Shown: positions 48,975 to 57,701 of the stretch, piece after piece
Numbering within the stretch: the first letter of the stretch is position 1
How the letters are laid out: the number at the start of each line of letters is the position of its first letter
NCBI RefSeq assembly: GCF_018402695.1
Contig: NZ_JAGYIM010000008.1
Location: forward strand, 124,001 to 188,000
Origin: Arsukibacterium sp.
GTDB lineage: Bacteria > Pseudomonadota > Gammaproteobacteria > Enterobacterales > Alteromonadaceae
Reading direction: 5' to 3'
DNA length: 64,000 nt
Notes under the pieces: generated by a model
Database searches by the model: none
What the model saw: the letters and a program-made list of their open reading frames with translations, nothing else
Told to the model about the DNA's origin: nothing
Translations under genes and position numbers: made by a program

Positions 48975-49156
48975 AATACTTTCCAGTTGACGACATTGCT
49001 TAAGCAGTAATACAGCTCGAAATCACTAACAGCTTAGCTTTATTTTGATATTTTACCTTTAATATCTGAAAAGCGCCGTTAGACATAAATCTCACCGTAC
49101 TAATCTTAACGTCATTACACTTAGCAGGCATCTACAACACTTCAAAGGAGATGAGT

Positions 49157-49822
49157 ATGCAAAAGCCACTTTTATGCTTCATTTTATTACTTATTATCGT
49201 GTTGCCCACATCACTGCAAGCCAAACAGTTAACAGGTAAATGGCGCGGAAAGCTGCAAATGACCCCACAAGCTGCCCTGACTATTGGCATTAACATTGAC
49301 AATACAGCAGAGGGATATCGTTTATCCTTGGACAGCCCCAACCAGGGAATGTTTGATTATAGCCCTAGCCAATTTAAAATCGAAGGTGATAGCGTGCAGT
49401 TTCAGGACGATAAGCTAAATGCCAGTTTCCAGGGTACTTTACAGCAAGGGCAGCTTCGCGGCGAATTCCACCAGGGAAAAACCCTGGCTCTGAATCTGCG
49501 AAAGCTGGATGATGCTCAGCTTAAATTGCTGGAAAATGAGGGTAGCTGGTATGGAGACCTTATCATTAATAACAGTGCCCGCCTGCCGCTGGTCCTGAAT
49601 ATAGCAGTCGCTGACCAGGGCTATCATGTTACGCTCGACAGCCCCAAACAGCAGAGCTTCGGTATTCCGATAGATAAATTCAGTTTAACGCCAGAAACAA
49701 TGGAATTTAACTCGGCCATGATTAACGCCAGCTACAGCGCTACCTGGCAGGATGACAGCTGGCAAGGCACCTTTGTCCAGGGCTCAGCCATGCCACTGGT
49801 GCTAAAAAAAAAGCCGAACTGA
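49157..49822 (+). CDS. Secreted two-repeat protein; possible N-terminal half of a frameshift fusion with the downstream hydrolase
   Basis: This 221-residue protein has a signal peptide (MQKPLLCFILLLIIVLPTSLQA) and two internal repeats of about 95 residues (each with a G-x-W-x-G-x-L start, then LSLDSPNQG / VTLDSPKQQ and a FxGTLQQG / WQGTFVQG end). The ATG at 49157 has AAAGGAG six bases upstream. The frame ends in CTA AAA AAA AAG CCG AAC TGA. The A9 run contains the slippery heptamer A AAA AAG (49807-49813). A -1 shift there leads straight into the open frame of the serine hydrolase, which has no obvious start or signal peptide of its own. I infer either programmed frameshifting, a recent indel or a sequencing error. 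Confidence 0.75.
   Translation: MQKPLLCFILLLIIVLPTSLQAKQLTGKWRGKLQMTPQAALTIGINIDNTAEGYRLSLDSPNQGMFDYSPSQFKIEGDSVQFQDDKLNASFQGTLQQGQLRGEFHQGKTLALNLRKLDDAQLKLLENEGSWYGDLIINNSARLPLVLNIAVADQGYHVTLDSPKQQSFGIPIDKFSLTPETMEFNSAMINASYSATWQDDSWQGTFVQGSAMPLVLKKKPN
49807..49813 (+). promoter_or_regulatory. Candidate -1 ribosomal frameshift heptamer A AAA AAG
   Basis: The heptamer lies in the zero frame of the upstream gene, within a run of nine A, 6 bases before its stop codon (TGA at 49820-49822). The -1 frame is open both at the heptamer and onward through the whole hydrolase. It is the same heptamer used in E. coli dnaX. I see no strong upstream Shine-Dalgarno enhancer and only a weak hairpin downstream. 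Confidence 0.45.
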
Positions 49823-49863
49823 ATAAGCAGGTAAAACCGACACTTGCCCGGCTGAACCATTGG

Positions 49864-50850
49864 TTGCAAACCGAGTTTGGTGATGCCGGGGCAGCCGTAG
49901 CGATAGTCAGCAATGGCGAAACCCGCTTCTATCTGCATGGCTTTGCAGACCACCTGAAACAACAGCCGGTCAGCAAGCTGACTTTATTTGAAATCGGCTC
50001 AGTAACCAAACCTCTGGTGGGTCTGCTTACTGCGCTCGCTGTGACTAATCAACAGCTCAACCTCGACACAACTGTGGCGTCCTTGCTGCAACATCCGGAC
50101 TATCAGCAGCACAATTATAACCTTGCCCAGTTGTTAAGCCACTCTAGCGGTCTGCCACGTTTGCCTGCAAATCTGCCATTACATGATCTGAGCGATCCTT
50201 ATGCAAATTATAGCCGCGCCGATTTAATGATGGCCTTGCAGCAGCTCCAGCCCGGTGAACCGCAGTTTGAATATTCAAATTTAGGTTTTGGTTTACTGGC
50301 AGAATTGCTGAGCCAGCAACAAAACCAAAGCTTTTCTGCCCTGATTCAACAACAGTTATTCGTGCCAACAGGGATGTCAGCCAGCACACTGGCATTGACT
50401 CATGGTAAGTATAAAAACCGGGCCCAGGGCTATCAGATTGATGGTAGCGAAACAACCAACTGGCACTTTCAGGCGTTGGCGGGCGCAGGAGCAATACTGT
50501 CATCAATTGAAGATATGGCATTGTTGGTGCAGTATTATTTACAGGCTACTGCCACAGATACGGCAGTAGCCGCTGAGAATTCGGCTTTAGCAGATGCTAT
50601 GCGTTTATCTGTGACACCGCCAACCTCAGACCCAACAATCGGTTTTGGCTGGATGCTGCAACCGCAGGGTCTGGTCTGGCATAATGGCCAGACCGGGGGC
50701 TTTAATTCTTTTGTTGGTTTTGCGCCCGCGGAGCAGGTTGGCATCGTTATTCTGAGCAATACCACTATTCCGGTCACCCCGGGCGGCATGACACTGTTAC
50801 AACAACTTCGCCAGCAAGCTTTTGCCACAACGAATGAGTATCCAGAATGA
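49864..50850 (+). CDS. Class C beta-lactamase-fold serine hydrolase
   Basis: This hydrolase of about 328 residues has the penicillin-binding/esterase motifs: SxxK as GSVTK (nucleophile Ser), YxN as YSN in FEYSNLGFGLL, and the third motif as HNGQTGG. These fit a D-alanyl-aminopeptidase, esterase or beta-lactamase-like enzyme acting outside the cytoplasm. The marked start is a TTG with no ribosome-binding site and no signal peptide. The frame is open upstream into the A9 run of the previous gene, so the true product may be a fusion of both. Its stop overlaps the histidine kinase start (ATGA). The substrate is unknown. Confidence 0.8.
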   Translation: MQTEFGDAGAAVAIVSNGETRFYLHGFADHLKQQPVSKLTLFEIGSVTKPLVGLLTALAVTNQQLNLDTTVASLLQHPDYQQHNYNLAQLLSHSSGLPRLPANLPLHDLSDPYANYSRADLMMALQQLQPGEPQFEYSNLGFGLLAELLSQQQNQSFSALIQQQLFVPTGMSASTLALTHGKYKNRAQGYQIDGSETTNWHFQALAGAGAILSSIEDMALLVQYYLQATATDTAVAAENSALADAMRLSVTPPTSDPTIGFGWMLQPQGLVWHNGQTGGFNSFVGFAPAEQVGIVILSNTTIPVTPGGMTLLQQLRQQAFATTNEYPE

Positions 50851-51914
50851 TAAAAAGTAATTCGGCCCTGATTACGCCTACCCCAAGTCATGCCTATCTG
50901 CTATGCCAGTTAAGCGGTTGGCTGGCGTTATATGCGGTAATTGGTATCGCAGCATGGACTCGAGTGACTTTTACCCCGGTAGAATTACTCTATGCTTTGG
51001 TATTGGTGGGGAGTAGCGCCACAGGTTCCCATTTTATCCGGCTTGGCTATAAAAAAGGCCTGCGTAGTAAGGTTATCTGGCAACAGGTACTCTATCTGGT
51101 CGTTTGCAGTCTGCTGATTGCTGCTATTGCTGCACTGTTACTGGTCGCGACTGCCCTTACCCTGGCCCATGTCGGCGTAACTAACCCGATACCCGCTGCG
51201 CAACGCTGGTTTGTAGCCAGGGTGGTGTTTACCGGTAATTTTTTCAATATGCTGATGGCGTTGCTGTTCTGGTCTGCGCTCTATTTCAGTATCAGCAAAG
51301 TCAGACAACTGCGCCAGACAAGTGAATTGTTAAAATCAAGCCAGCTTGATGCATTAAAAAACCAGCTCAACCCCCACTTTTTGTTTAATGCTATCAATAA
51401 TATCAGAGCATTAATTCTGGAAGATCCTGACCGGGCCCGGGCAATGCTTGCGCGACTGGCGGATATGCTGCGCTATACTCTCAGTAGAAATAATAAAGCC
51501 AAAGTTACGCTCAGTGTTGAACTTGCCATAGTTAACGAATATATCGAACTGTGTTCAATTCAGTTTGAAGAGCGGCTGCGTTTTGTGTTAAAGGCTGATA
51601 ACAGCTGCCAGCAAGCACTGGTGCCAAAGTTGTTACTGCAGCTTTGTGTAGAGAATGCAATTAAGCATGGAATTAGTACCGCAATCAACGGTGGCAATAT
51701 CGATGTGACGATACGCCAAAACAATAGTATGTTGGATATCAGCATTATTAATGATGGCACCCTTGATAACGTTACTCCTTATCAAGGAGTTGGATTGCAG
51801 AACATCCGACAACGACTGGCGTTGCTTTATCCGGACTGTCCTCAGGCCGGTTTAACTCTGTATACTGAAAACAACAGAGTAAAAACTCATATTCGTTTGC
51901 CACTGGAGTTCTGA
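50847..51914 (+). CDS. LytS/YehU-type sensor histidine kinase
   Basis: This 355-residue kinase has four hydrophobic segments (about 20-40, 45-65, 78-108, 125-150) and a His_kinase domain with phosphoacceptor His177 (KNQLNPHFLFNAINNIRALI). The ATPase domain carries LCVENAIKHGI and GVGLQNIRQRL. It has no large extracellular sensor. The gene overlaps the hydrolase by four bases and precedes its LytTR response regulator, so the three form one operon. Co-transcription suggests that the kinase responds to, or controls, the cell-surface hydrolase. Confidence 0.9.
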   Translation: MIKSNSALITPTPSHAYLLCQLSGWLALYAVIGIAAWTRVTFTPVELLYALVLVGSSATGSHFIRLGYKKGLRSKVIWQQVLYLVVCSLLIAAIAALLLVATALTLAHVGVTNPIPAAQRWFVARVVFTGNFFNMLMALLFWSALYFSISKVRQLRQTSELLKSSQLDALKNQLNPHFLFNAINNIRALILEDPDRARAMLARLADMLRYTLSRNNKAKVTLSVELAIVNEYIELCSIQFEERLRFVLKADNSCQQALVPKLLLQLCVENAIKHGISTAINGGNIDVTIRQNNSMLDISIINDGTLDNVTPYQGVGLQNIRQRLALLYPDCPQAGLTLYTENNRVKTHIRLPLEF

Positions 51915-51915
51915 A

Positions 51916-52614
51916 ATGAAGGTAATTGTTGTTGATGACAGCCGGTTGGCCCGGCTGGAACTGGCCGAACAATTAAACCACATTAGCGGCGCAAATCTGG
52001 TTGCTGAGGCTGCCAATATTCGCCAGGCAAAACATCAAATTGAAACACTGAAACCTGACGTTGTACTGCTGGATATTAATATGCCCGGTGGCGATGGCTT
52101 TAAATTACTCGAACAACTCGACTACCTGCCGCAGGTCATTTTTGTCACTGCCTATGATAACTATGCCGTTAAATCTTTTGAATTTAATGCACTGGATTAC
52201 TTGCTTAAGCCCGTCAGATTAAACCGCTTGCAGGCCGCATTTGATAAGTTACAACCGGTTAGTCAGAATGAGCAAAAATTAGCATTACACCAACAGTTTT
52301 TTATTAAAGATGGTGACAACTGCTATTTTGTAAAACTAGCTGATGTAATTTGCTTTGAGGCTATGGGCAACTACACCCGGGTGCACCTGGCAGATGCTAC
52401 CCCGGCAACTTACCGTAGTATTAGCGCAATCGCTCAGCGATTACCGGCCGAAAGCTTTTTTCGTGCTAATCGTAGCTGGATCATAAACACTAACTATATT
52501 AAGGAGATAACACCCTCTGTCGCCGGTGGATTCGACGTCATGCTACAGCGTAATAAGCAGGTTGAAATATCCCGTCGTCAGGCCAGCGCCTTCCGGCAAC
52601 ACTGGAGCTTGTAA
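51916..52614 (+). CDS. LytTR-family response regulator
   Basis: This 232-residue regulator has a receiver domain with phosphoacceptor Asp53 (VVLLDINMPGGDGF) and the conserved Lys in DYLLKPVRLNRL. The C-terminal LytTR DNA-binding domain (about 130-232) shows ICFEAMGNYTRVHL, FFRANRSWIINTNYI and the late EISRRQASAFR. It starts 1 base after the kinase stop. The target genes are unknown but probably include this operon. Confidence 0.9.
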   Translation: MKVIVVDDSRLARLELAEQLNHISGANLVAEAANIRQAKHQIETLKPDVVLLDINMPGGDGFKLLEQLDYLPQVIFVTAYDNYAVKSFEFNALDYLLKPVRLNRLQAAFDKLQPVSQNEQKLALHQQFFIKDGDNCYFVKLADVICFEAMGNYTRVHLADATPATYRSISAIAQRLPAESFFRANRSWIINTNYIKEITPSVAGGFDVMLQRNKQVEISRRQASAFRQHWSL

Positions 52615-52711
52615 TACTGGGTCTTCGCCAGCTAGTGTCATGTACCAGCCCCTCTTGCTGCCGGCACAAAAATTGCTTTAAACTTTCAGGCGACAAACAT
52701 GGGTGATAATA

Positions 52712-53236
52712 ATGCTGATGAGTACTAAGGTGGTCAGGCTGGATTTGAATTATAACTGCGAAATACATAATTTATTTCGGCAGCAACGCCATTATATTGC
52801 CCCTTATAATGCCGAATCGGCGGAGCATTTTGCCAGAAGGCTGTTGGCCTACTTTACGTTATACGAATTAAACCCAACCCTGAATCAACATCCTAATGCA
52901 GGGAAATTCCCCGACTTGTTCCTGCAAGACGCCCAGCAACATTTTACCCTCTGGGCCGCAGTTGACCCACTAAGCGATAAAAGTATGCGCCGTGCGTTGC
53001 ATCAGGCAGACCAGGTTATTATATTTCTGTCAGAGCAGCAGGCTATTAAAAACAATGATCTGCAAGGATACACAAACACTGACTGTTATCACTTTACCGA
53101 TTCAGATCTCAAACAGCTGATCTTAATGCTCAAACCCCATATGCAACTCAGTGTCTGGCGCGAGCAGGATAAACTCAGCCTGACCGATGGCAAGATGTCA
53201 CTGGATATTCAGTTGCAGCACTGTAGACGGCACTAA
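52712..53236 (+). CDS. YaeQ-family protein
   Basis: This protein of about 174 residues resembles the YaeQ family (PD-(D/E)xK-like fold). It has a HYIAPYNAESAEHFARRLLAYFTLYE segment, then a FTLWAAVDPLSDKSMRRALHQADQVIIFL core that parallels the [27 protein letters not shown] of E. coli YaeQ. It is more divergent than E. coli YaeQ and has a shortened C-terminus. An ATG at 52712 has GGTGA upstream; ATG at 52718 is the alternative. Function is unknown. Confidence 0.72.
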   Translation: MLMSTKVVRLDLNYNCEIHNLFRQQRHYIAPYNAESAEHFARRLLAYFTLYELNPTLNQHPNAGKFPDLFLQDAQQHFTLWAAVDPLSDKSMRRALHQADQVIIFLSEQQAIKNNDLQGYTNTDCYHFTDSDLKQLILMLKPHMQLSVWREQDKLSLTDGKMSLDIQLQHCRRH

Positions 53237-53301
53237 ACCGCATTACCCGCTTCACCGGGAAACGTCAGCACAATCAACTTCATTAATAATGAAACATTGC
53301 C

Positions 53302-53979
53302 CTAAAAACTGAGTAAATCACGTCGAATAGCCTGCATCAGCAAATTGGATTGTGTTTGCAATTCCCTGCCCACCTGTTGCAGTTCCTCACCGATAAATTT
53401 AACCGCTTCGTAATCTTTGCTCAGAGTAATGGCAACGAGTTTATTCATCTGCTCGCTGGAGACCACCAACAGCTTATTATAAAGCGTCTGAATGTCATCA
53501 AGTATCTCAACAACGTCGTCAGCAGCACTGAGCTTCAGTTGCGCAGTTTGCTTATCGAGTGTGCGCATTTCAGTTAAATTAGCATTGCTGACTTTTTGAA
53601 TTTCACCAGAAAACCATAACGTCGCCATAGATGCAGCAGCAGTATCCTCTGCAGCCTCTGCTGCTTGATAGCGGTTATTAAATTCGGTAAATAATGGTAG
53701 AAATATTGTTTGATAGTCGTTCTGGTGCCGAAGGTAAAACGCATCCAGTTCGTTGCAGTAATCTTCATACTGGCACACTTTCAGTTCATAAACTTTGCGG
53801 CGCCGCTCAAGGTCGAGGTTCAGTGAATGTTTAAGCTTTTGATAACGATTGCCGGCGGCATGTTTACTAAAACAAAATAACGCAAACCAAAGCAAGTTTA
53901 TGACGATAAACAACCAGATGTAATACTCTGATACGGCCTGTGCCGGAAGTTGAGCGAACAAAGCAGTGATGGTATCCAT
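53302..53979 (-). CDS. Single-pass membrane protein with coiled-coil cytoplasmic domain
   Basis: I do not recognise a family for this 225-residue protein. One membrane segment (about 18-37, YYIWLFIVINLLWFALFCFS) is followed by a Lys/Arg-rich juxtamembrane region. A long helical, probably coiled-coil, domain then extends to the end (NRYQKLKHSLNLDLERRRKVYELKV; LDKQTAQLKLSAADDVVEILDDI). It stands alone on the minus strand, convergent with the YaeQ-like gene. Confidence 0.68.
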   Translation of the reverse strand: MDTITALFAQLPAQAVSEYYIWLFIVINLLWFALFCFSKHAAGNRYQKLKHSLNLDLERRRKVYELKVCQYEDYCNELDAFYLRHQNDYQTIFLPLFTEFNNRYQAAEAAEDTAAASMATLWFSGEIQKVSNANLTEMRTLDKQTAQLKLSAADDVVEILDDIQTLYNKLLVVSSEQMNKLVAITLSKDYEAVKFIGEELQQVGRELQTQSNLLMQAIRRDLLSF

Positions 53980-54092
53980 TCCTCTCCCATTCCAGCCTGG
54001 ACCTGTGTCAGCGGCTGCAACACGTTATCAAAACCAGATTGTCACCCTACCGCTGGCCGGATGAACTAACACTGAATTTCCAAACGCCAGAG

Positions 54093-54617
54093 TTAATTTT
54101 GAAAAAGCTGTTCTATATTCCGCCGATACCGCGTTGACTGGTTATCAGTTTTCTGTAGATCTGCTATCAGTTGCTTAATTTGGCCTTCATTATCCGCCAG
54201 CAAGTAACTGTAACCACCGCTGGCAGAGGTTAAAATACCCATATTAAGCTGCACAGCGCCATCATCAGAGCGAATAAACACCAGGTTATTGCGTATTCTA
54301 AACCGCTCTGCACTGTACTGGAAAAATTGTAGTGAATACTCCAACTGCTGAAATGATGTGGGGTAACCATTACGTCTGGCGGGATAATCGCTAACCGAAT
54401 TGCTCAGTGAGGTTTGATCAGCATAAATGGTTTCAGGTTTGTCACCGACAAACTGAAAATACAGCCGGCAAAATCCGGGCTTTCTTTGTTCAATAATCTG
54501 CCAGCATGACGCATTACGGTCTGCAATGAATTGCACAGTGACAGAAGCAGCAGCTTTAAACGACAGCAACATCACGCCAACAACTAACCACACGTATGGC
54601 TTTTTAACTACATTCAC
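54093..54617 (-). CDS. Secreted protein of unknown function
   Basis: This protein of about 174 residues has a signal peptide (VVKKPYVWLVVGVMLLSFKAAA) and a single domain with two cysteines (ASCWQII, GFCRLYF) that could form a disulfide. The start is a GTG at 54617, placed 7 bases after GGAGGA. The longer reading frame would include that ribosome-binding site as coding sequence. I do not recognise the family. Confidence 0.68.
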   Translation of the reverse strand: MNVVKKPYVWLVVGVMLLSFKAAASVTVQFIADRNASCWQIIEQRKPGFCRLYFQFVGDKPETIYADQTSLSNSVSDYPARRNGYPTSFQQLEYSLQFFQYSAERFRIRNNLVFIRSDDGAVQLNMGILTSASGGYSYLLADNEGQIKQLIADLQKTDNQSTRYRRNIEQLFQN

Positions 54618-54779
54618 ACCGCGTCCTCCATTACACCACATTACTGCACGTACAGGTAATACTCTGTACGCACCTTAAGTTATAGATGGATTAGTCGAGG
54701 TATGCAATTGATAAATCTTCTTTATCTAAATTAGACCGCATGTACAACTGTCAAAATCTTGCGGCTATTTAGTTGAAAC

Positions 54780-55562
54780 TTATTGACGGCTGCATTGAGA
54801 AGGTAACTCAACTACTGGTATTGCTGCCACATTAGTGATCACCTGGCGTTGCCGCAGATAAGGCAGTAATATATCTGTCTCTTTTTTCACGACACTGTAA
54901 CATTCACAACTAAGCTGTTCGAGTTTAGTGCGATCCAGCACCTTTATTAAGCCACGTGAATACGAAATAGCGCCCAGTTGTTGCAATTTGGCCGCAGCCA
55001 GATTAACCCCTTCACGACGTACCCCAAGCATGGTGCCAATAAACTCCTGCGTCATCGTCAGCCGATTATCAGACAACCGATCCATCGACAGCAACAACCA
55101 GCGACACAACTGCTGATCAATAGAATGATGACGGTTACATACGGCGGTTTGTGCAACCTGGGTTATTAATGACTGGGTGTAGCGCAGCATAAGCATCAAT
55201 AACTGTCCATGGCGATTAAATTCTTCTTTTACCCGTGGCCTTGGTAACCGGTATGCGTGGCCGGCACTTTGGACCAGTGAGCGGTTTGGCGAACTCTCGC
55301 CTCCCATAAACAGGGTTATTCCTAACAAACCTTCATTACCGACGACCAAAATTGCTGTTGATTCGCCGTTTTCCATCAAATATTGCAATGACACTATCGA
55401 GTCAGTAGGAAAATATACATGATCCATCGGCCGGCCAGATTCATACATCAGTGCCCGCAGCGGCAATGGCACCAATTCCAAATGGGGAAACAAACGCGCC
55501 TGAACCTCTGGCGACAAAGCGGCCAGCAGATGATTCTGCTGCGGGTGGGGTTTTGCAGACAT
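54780..55562 (-). CDS. Crp/Fnr-family transcriptional regulator
   Basis: This 260-residue regulator has an N-terminal cyclic-nucleotide-binding-like beta barrel (about 25-125; LMYESGRPMDHVYFPTDSIVSLQYLMENGESTAILVVGNEGLLGI) and a C-terminal winged helix (about 165-230; LTMTQEFIGTMLGVRREGVNLAAAKLQQLGAISYSRGLIKVLDRTKLE). The CRP-type cAMP pocket signature is not clear and there is no Fnr iron-sulfur cysteine cluster, so the effector is unknown. It is monocistronic. Confidence 0.85.
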   Translation of the reverse strand: MSAKPHPQQNHLLAALSPEVQARLFPHLELVPLPLRALMYESGRPMDHVYFPTDSIVSLQYLMENGESTAILVVGNEGLLGITLFMGGESSPNRSLVQSAGHAYRLPRPRVKEEFNRHGQLLMLMLRYTQSLITQVAQTAVCNRHHSIDQQLCRWLLLSMDRLSDNRLTMTQEFIGTMLGVRREGVNLAAAKLQQLGAISYSRGLIKVLDRTKLEQLSCECYSVVKKETDILLPYLRQRQVITNVAAIPVVELPSQCSRQ

Positions 55563-55913
55563 ATAAGCCCTCGATGAAATCGACTATTGATAATGACCCG
55601 ACTAATATCTCTGGAGAGTACCCAATATCAGGTGTTAATTCTGTGCGGTAGCACGCGCTGACATAGCGGCTTAAGGGGCTTAGCTTTGGAGGATGCTGCA
55701 GAACAGTCGTTAACATAGCACATTAACTGCATCTGCATTTATTTATTATCAGTTAGTCCGTTAAATCAGCAACAGACACCGGTTTATTACTCAGTAATCG
55801 CCAGGGCGGCAACCAGGCAGCAGATTGCTGCCCCAATAAGATATCGGTTTTTGCGCAAAACACGTTCCGTCTGTTAGTTAACGACGTCCTGGTTCTAACT
55901 AACTCTCGAAAAA
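55563..55913. other. 351-base region without a clear gene
   Basis: It lies between the start of the Crp/Fnr gene and the stop of the small membrane protein gene, both on the minus strand, so it should hold the Crp/Fnr promoter and the 3' end of its neighbour. Small reading frames here lack ribosome-binding sites and are not supported. The only structure I see is an 8-bp inverted repeat (GTTAGTTA at 55873-55880, TAACTAAC at 55896-55903) just past the stop of the membrane protein gene. It may be a weak terminator or a binding site. Confidence 0.5.
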
Positions 55914-56213
55914 TTAAAATGAAAAGGCCAACACAATTATTATCAGAACAATCAACCAGGGTATCGGCGATGCCCACCAGGCTAAAGGCTTATTACTGGC
56001 TTCGATCACTCTTGCACGCATTTGCTGTTGCTGCTGCCGGGAGCGCTTAGTGCGGCTATGTAACTGCGGACCGGGAAATATAAAAAAGGTTATGGCAAAA
56101 ATAATCAGATACCAGCCTGAGCGGCTGTAATTGGCAAAATTGACAACAATGAGCGCCCCTACTACTGCCAAAATAGCCGCAATGATCACTTGGGTTTTAC
56201 TGGGTAACTTCAT
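55914..56213 (-). CDS. Small membrane protein of unknown function
   Basis: This 99-residue protein has an N-terminal membrane segment (about 8-26), a second (about 32-50), a basic Gln/Arg-rich loop (RTKRSRQQQQQMRARV), and a C-terminal segment (PWLIVLIIIVLAFSF). I recognise no family. It stands alone on the minus strand. Confidence 0.65.
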   Translation of the reverse strand: MKLPSKTQVIIAAILAVVGALIVVNFANYSRSGWYLIIFAITFFIFPGPQLHSRTKRSRQQQQQMRARVIEASNKPLAWWASPIPWLIVLIIIVLAFSF

Positions 56214-56425
56214 AAACGTTTCTTTTTGTTTAATGGTTAATCAACCGCCCTCGGTTAGGTTGGTTTTTTGGCAAGTCCAATGCTAATAGATATTTGCAAA
56301 TCATGGTACAACTTATTTACAAGCTTTGAGGGTTAATCCACTGAGTAAACAGTTACAACAGCGCTATCAGTCATTATTTTGTAGTTGATTTAGAGAAAAA
56401 TGTTGTATAGGTTAACAAATATACA

Positions 56426-56443
56426 TTTCGTTTGATGACGAAA
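56426..56443. promoter_or_regulatory. Inverted repeat in the leader of the DUF1496-like gene
   Basis: TTTCGT and ACGAAA flank a 6-base spacer, about 18 bases before the ATG at 56462. Its position suggests a repressor site or mRNA hairpin controlling this gene. There is no further evidence. Confidence 0.35.
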
Positions 56444-56461
56444 CGATTCAGGGATCTTTAA

Positions 56462-56881
56462 ATGAAGTTAATCAGGGCAACACTTATAACACTATTTCTG
56501 GCCGTCACTGCGGGGACTTATGCAGAAGAGTCGGCCAGCCTCACTGACGGCGGCATTAGTGTCAGTGATAAAAACTTCCCCTGGCAACTGGTCGTCGACC
56601 GGGGCAAGATTTTAGGCTGTGTTTATGATAATAAATTTTACTCGCTGGGCGCCATTTTAATTCTGGAGTCGTTGCCACGAAAATGTGAGCTGGCATCGGA
56701 TCGAAATGGGGTGTGGGAGCAATTGACAGAAGCTGAGTTACTGCTATGGCAGGAAAGTATTGAAGAGCAACAAGCCACCAAACCAGAAGCGACCTATATT
56801 GGCAACGATCCGATAAACGACGAAGAAGCAAGATTGATCCGCTATTTACGCAGTGCCAGAAAGCGGGCTGAAACACAGTGA
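56462..56881 (+). CDS. DUF1496-like periplasmic protein
   Basis: This 139-residue protein has a signal peptide (MKLIRATLITLFLAVTAGTYA). Its core, GCVYDNKFYSLGAILILESLPRKCE, resembles the DUF1496 pattern of short secreted proteins such as E. coli YnjH, including the two cysteines. The C-terminal 50 residues are charged and helical. An AGGGA ribosome-binding site lies 8 bases upstream. Function is unknown. Confidence 0.68.
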   Translation: MKLIRATLITLFLAVTAGTYAEESASLTDGGISVSDKNFPWQLVVDRGKILGCVYDNKFYSLGAILILESLPRKCELASDRNGVWEQLTEAELLLWQESIEEQQATKPEATYIGNDPINDEEARLIRYLRSARKRAETQ

Positions 56882-56907
56882 TTTAACATCCGGCCAGCCA
56901 ACATCTG

Positions 56908-57504
56908 CTAATAAAAGTGGTAATGCCCGGTTATCGGGTAGGAAAATAATCTATCTTCCAGTTTAGGACCGGCACCAATATTATGCACTACCATTGGCCG
57001 GCCAGAGCCCGGCGCCAGCTGATTGGTAACAATACCAATATGCGGTAAATTTCCTGGCAACATCCAGCTGACAATCGCTCCGGGCCGATAATCCTCAGCA
57101 TTATGCGTTACCGGCAACGCTGTGCCATGGCGGCGAAAAAACGCTTGCAGGTTAGGCACACGGCGGTGATCTATGTTGCTATCCGGCCGACTTAGCCCCC
57201 AAATTCGTTTTGACGGATAACTGCTGAAATTATCACGCATATCTTCATGTACCAGCTGCTGCAAATCAATGCCCAGAGCACGATAACTGCGGATGACAAC
57301 ATCAGTACACACTCCAGTATCGGCAGGTACATCACCACCTGGGTAACTAATTCTGCGATAAGCACCGTCATACCTTACGCTGTGGCGGGTGCGTTCAAGC
57401 GCAGCGTCAACCAATTCAAGCTGAGATGGGGTTGGCTCTGCCAGCGTAACGCCGCATATTACGCTTAACGGTAGTAACAGCAGCAAAAATATTCTGGTTC
57501 GCAT
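56908..57504 (-). CDS. DUF1287 secreted protein (NlpC/P60-like fold)
   Basis: This 198-residue protein has a signal peptide (MRTRIFLLLLLPLSVICGVTLA) and the DUF1287 features YDGAYRRISYPGGDVPADTGVCTDVVIRSYRALGIDLQ, with a Cys in the catalytic position of NlpC/P60-type proteins. His occurs in LPHIGIV and HNIG. A peptidoglycan amidase or peptidase role is plausible but unproven. Confidence 0.8.
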   Translation of the reverse strand: MRTRIFLLLLLPLSVICGVTLAEPTPSQLELVDAALERTRHSVRYDGAYRRISYPGGDVPADTGVCTDVVIRSYRALGIDLQQLVHEDMRDNFSSYPSKRIWGLSRPDSNIDHRRVPNLQAFFRRHGTALPVTHNAEDYRPGAIVSWMLPGNLPHIGIVTNQLAPGSGRPMVVHNIGAGPKLEDRLFSYPITGHYHFY

Positions 57505-57701
57505 ATATTCTCCTTGTTAATGCTCACAGTAAAACCAAACCTGCCAATATGCAACATTTTGCTAACTTAAGCTGGGCATTTTCTCTGCGCTCAAATTTCA
57601 GGCTATAGTTGGCAACTATTGATCGCCGTCATAGTTTTTACGCCCAGTGCTGCTAGGCTAAGCACACTTTAGGCCTGAGCGTCTTTACCCGGAGTAGCAA
57701 T

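Noticed and set aside
55753-55977. 74-codon frame between the Crp/Fnr gene and the small membrane protein
   Set aside because: It begins inside the membrane protein gene on the same strand, has no good ribosome-binding site and no recognisable features.
56244-56272. Terminator-like CAACC/GGTTG hairpin with a T-run on the plus strand
   Set aside because: No plus-strand gene ends there, so there is no transcript for it to terminate; the stem is short.
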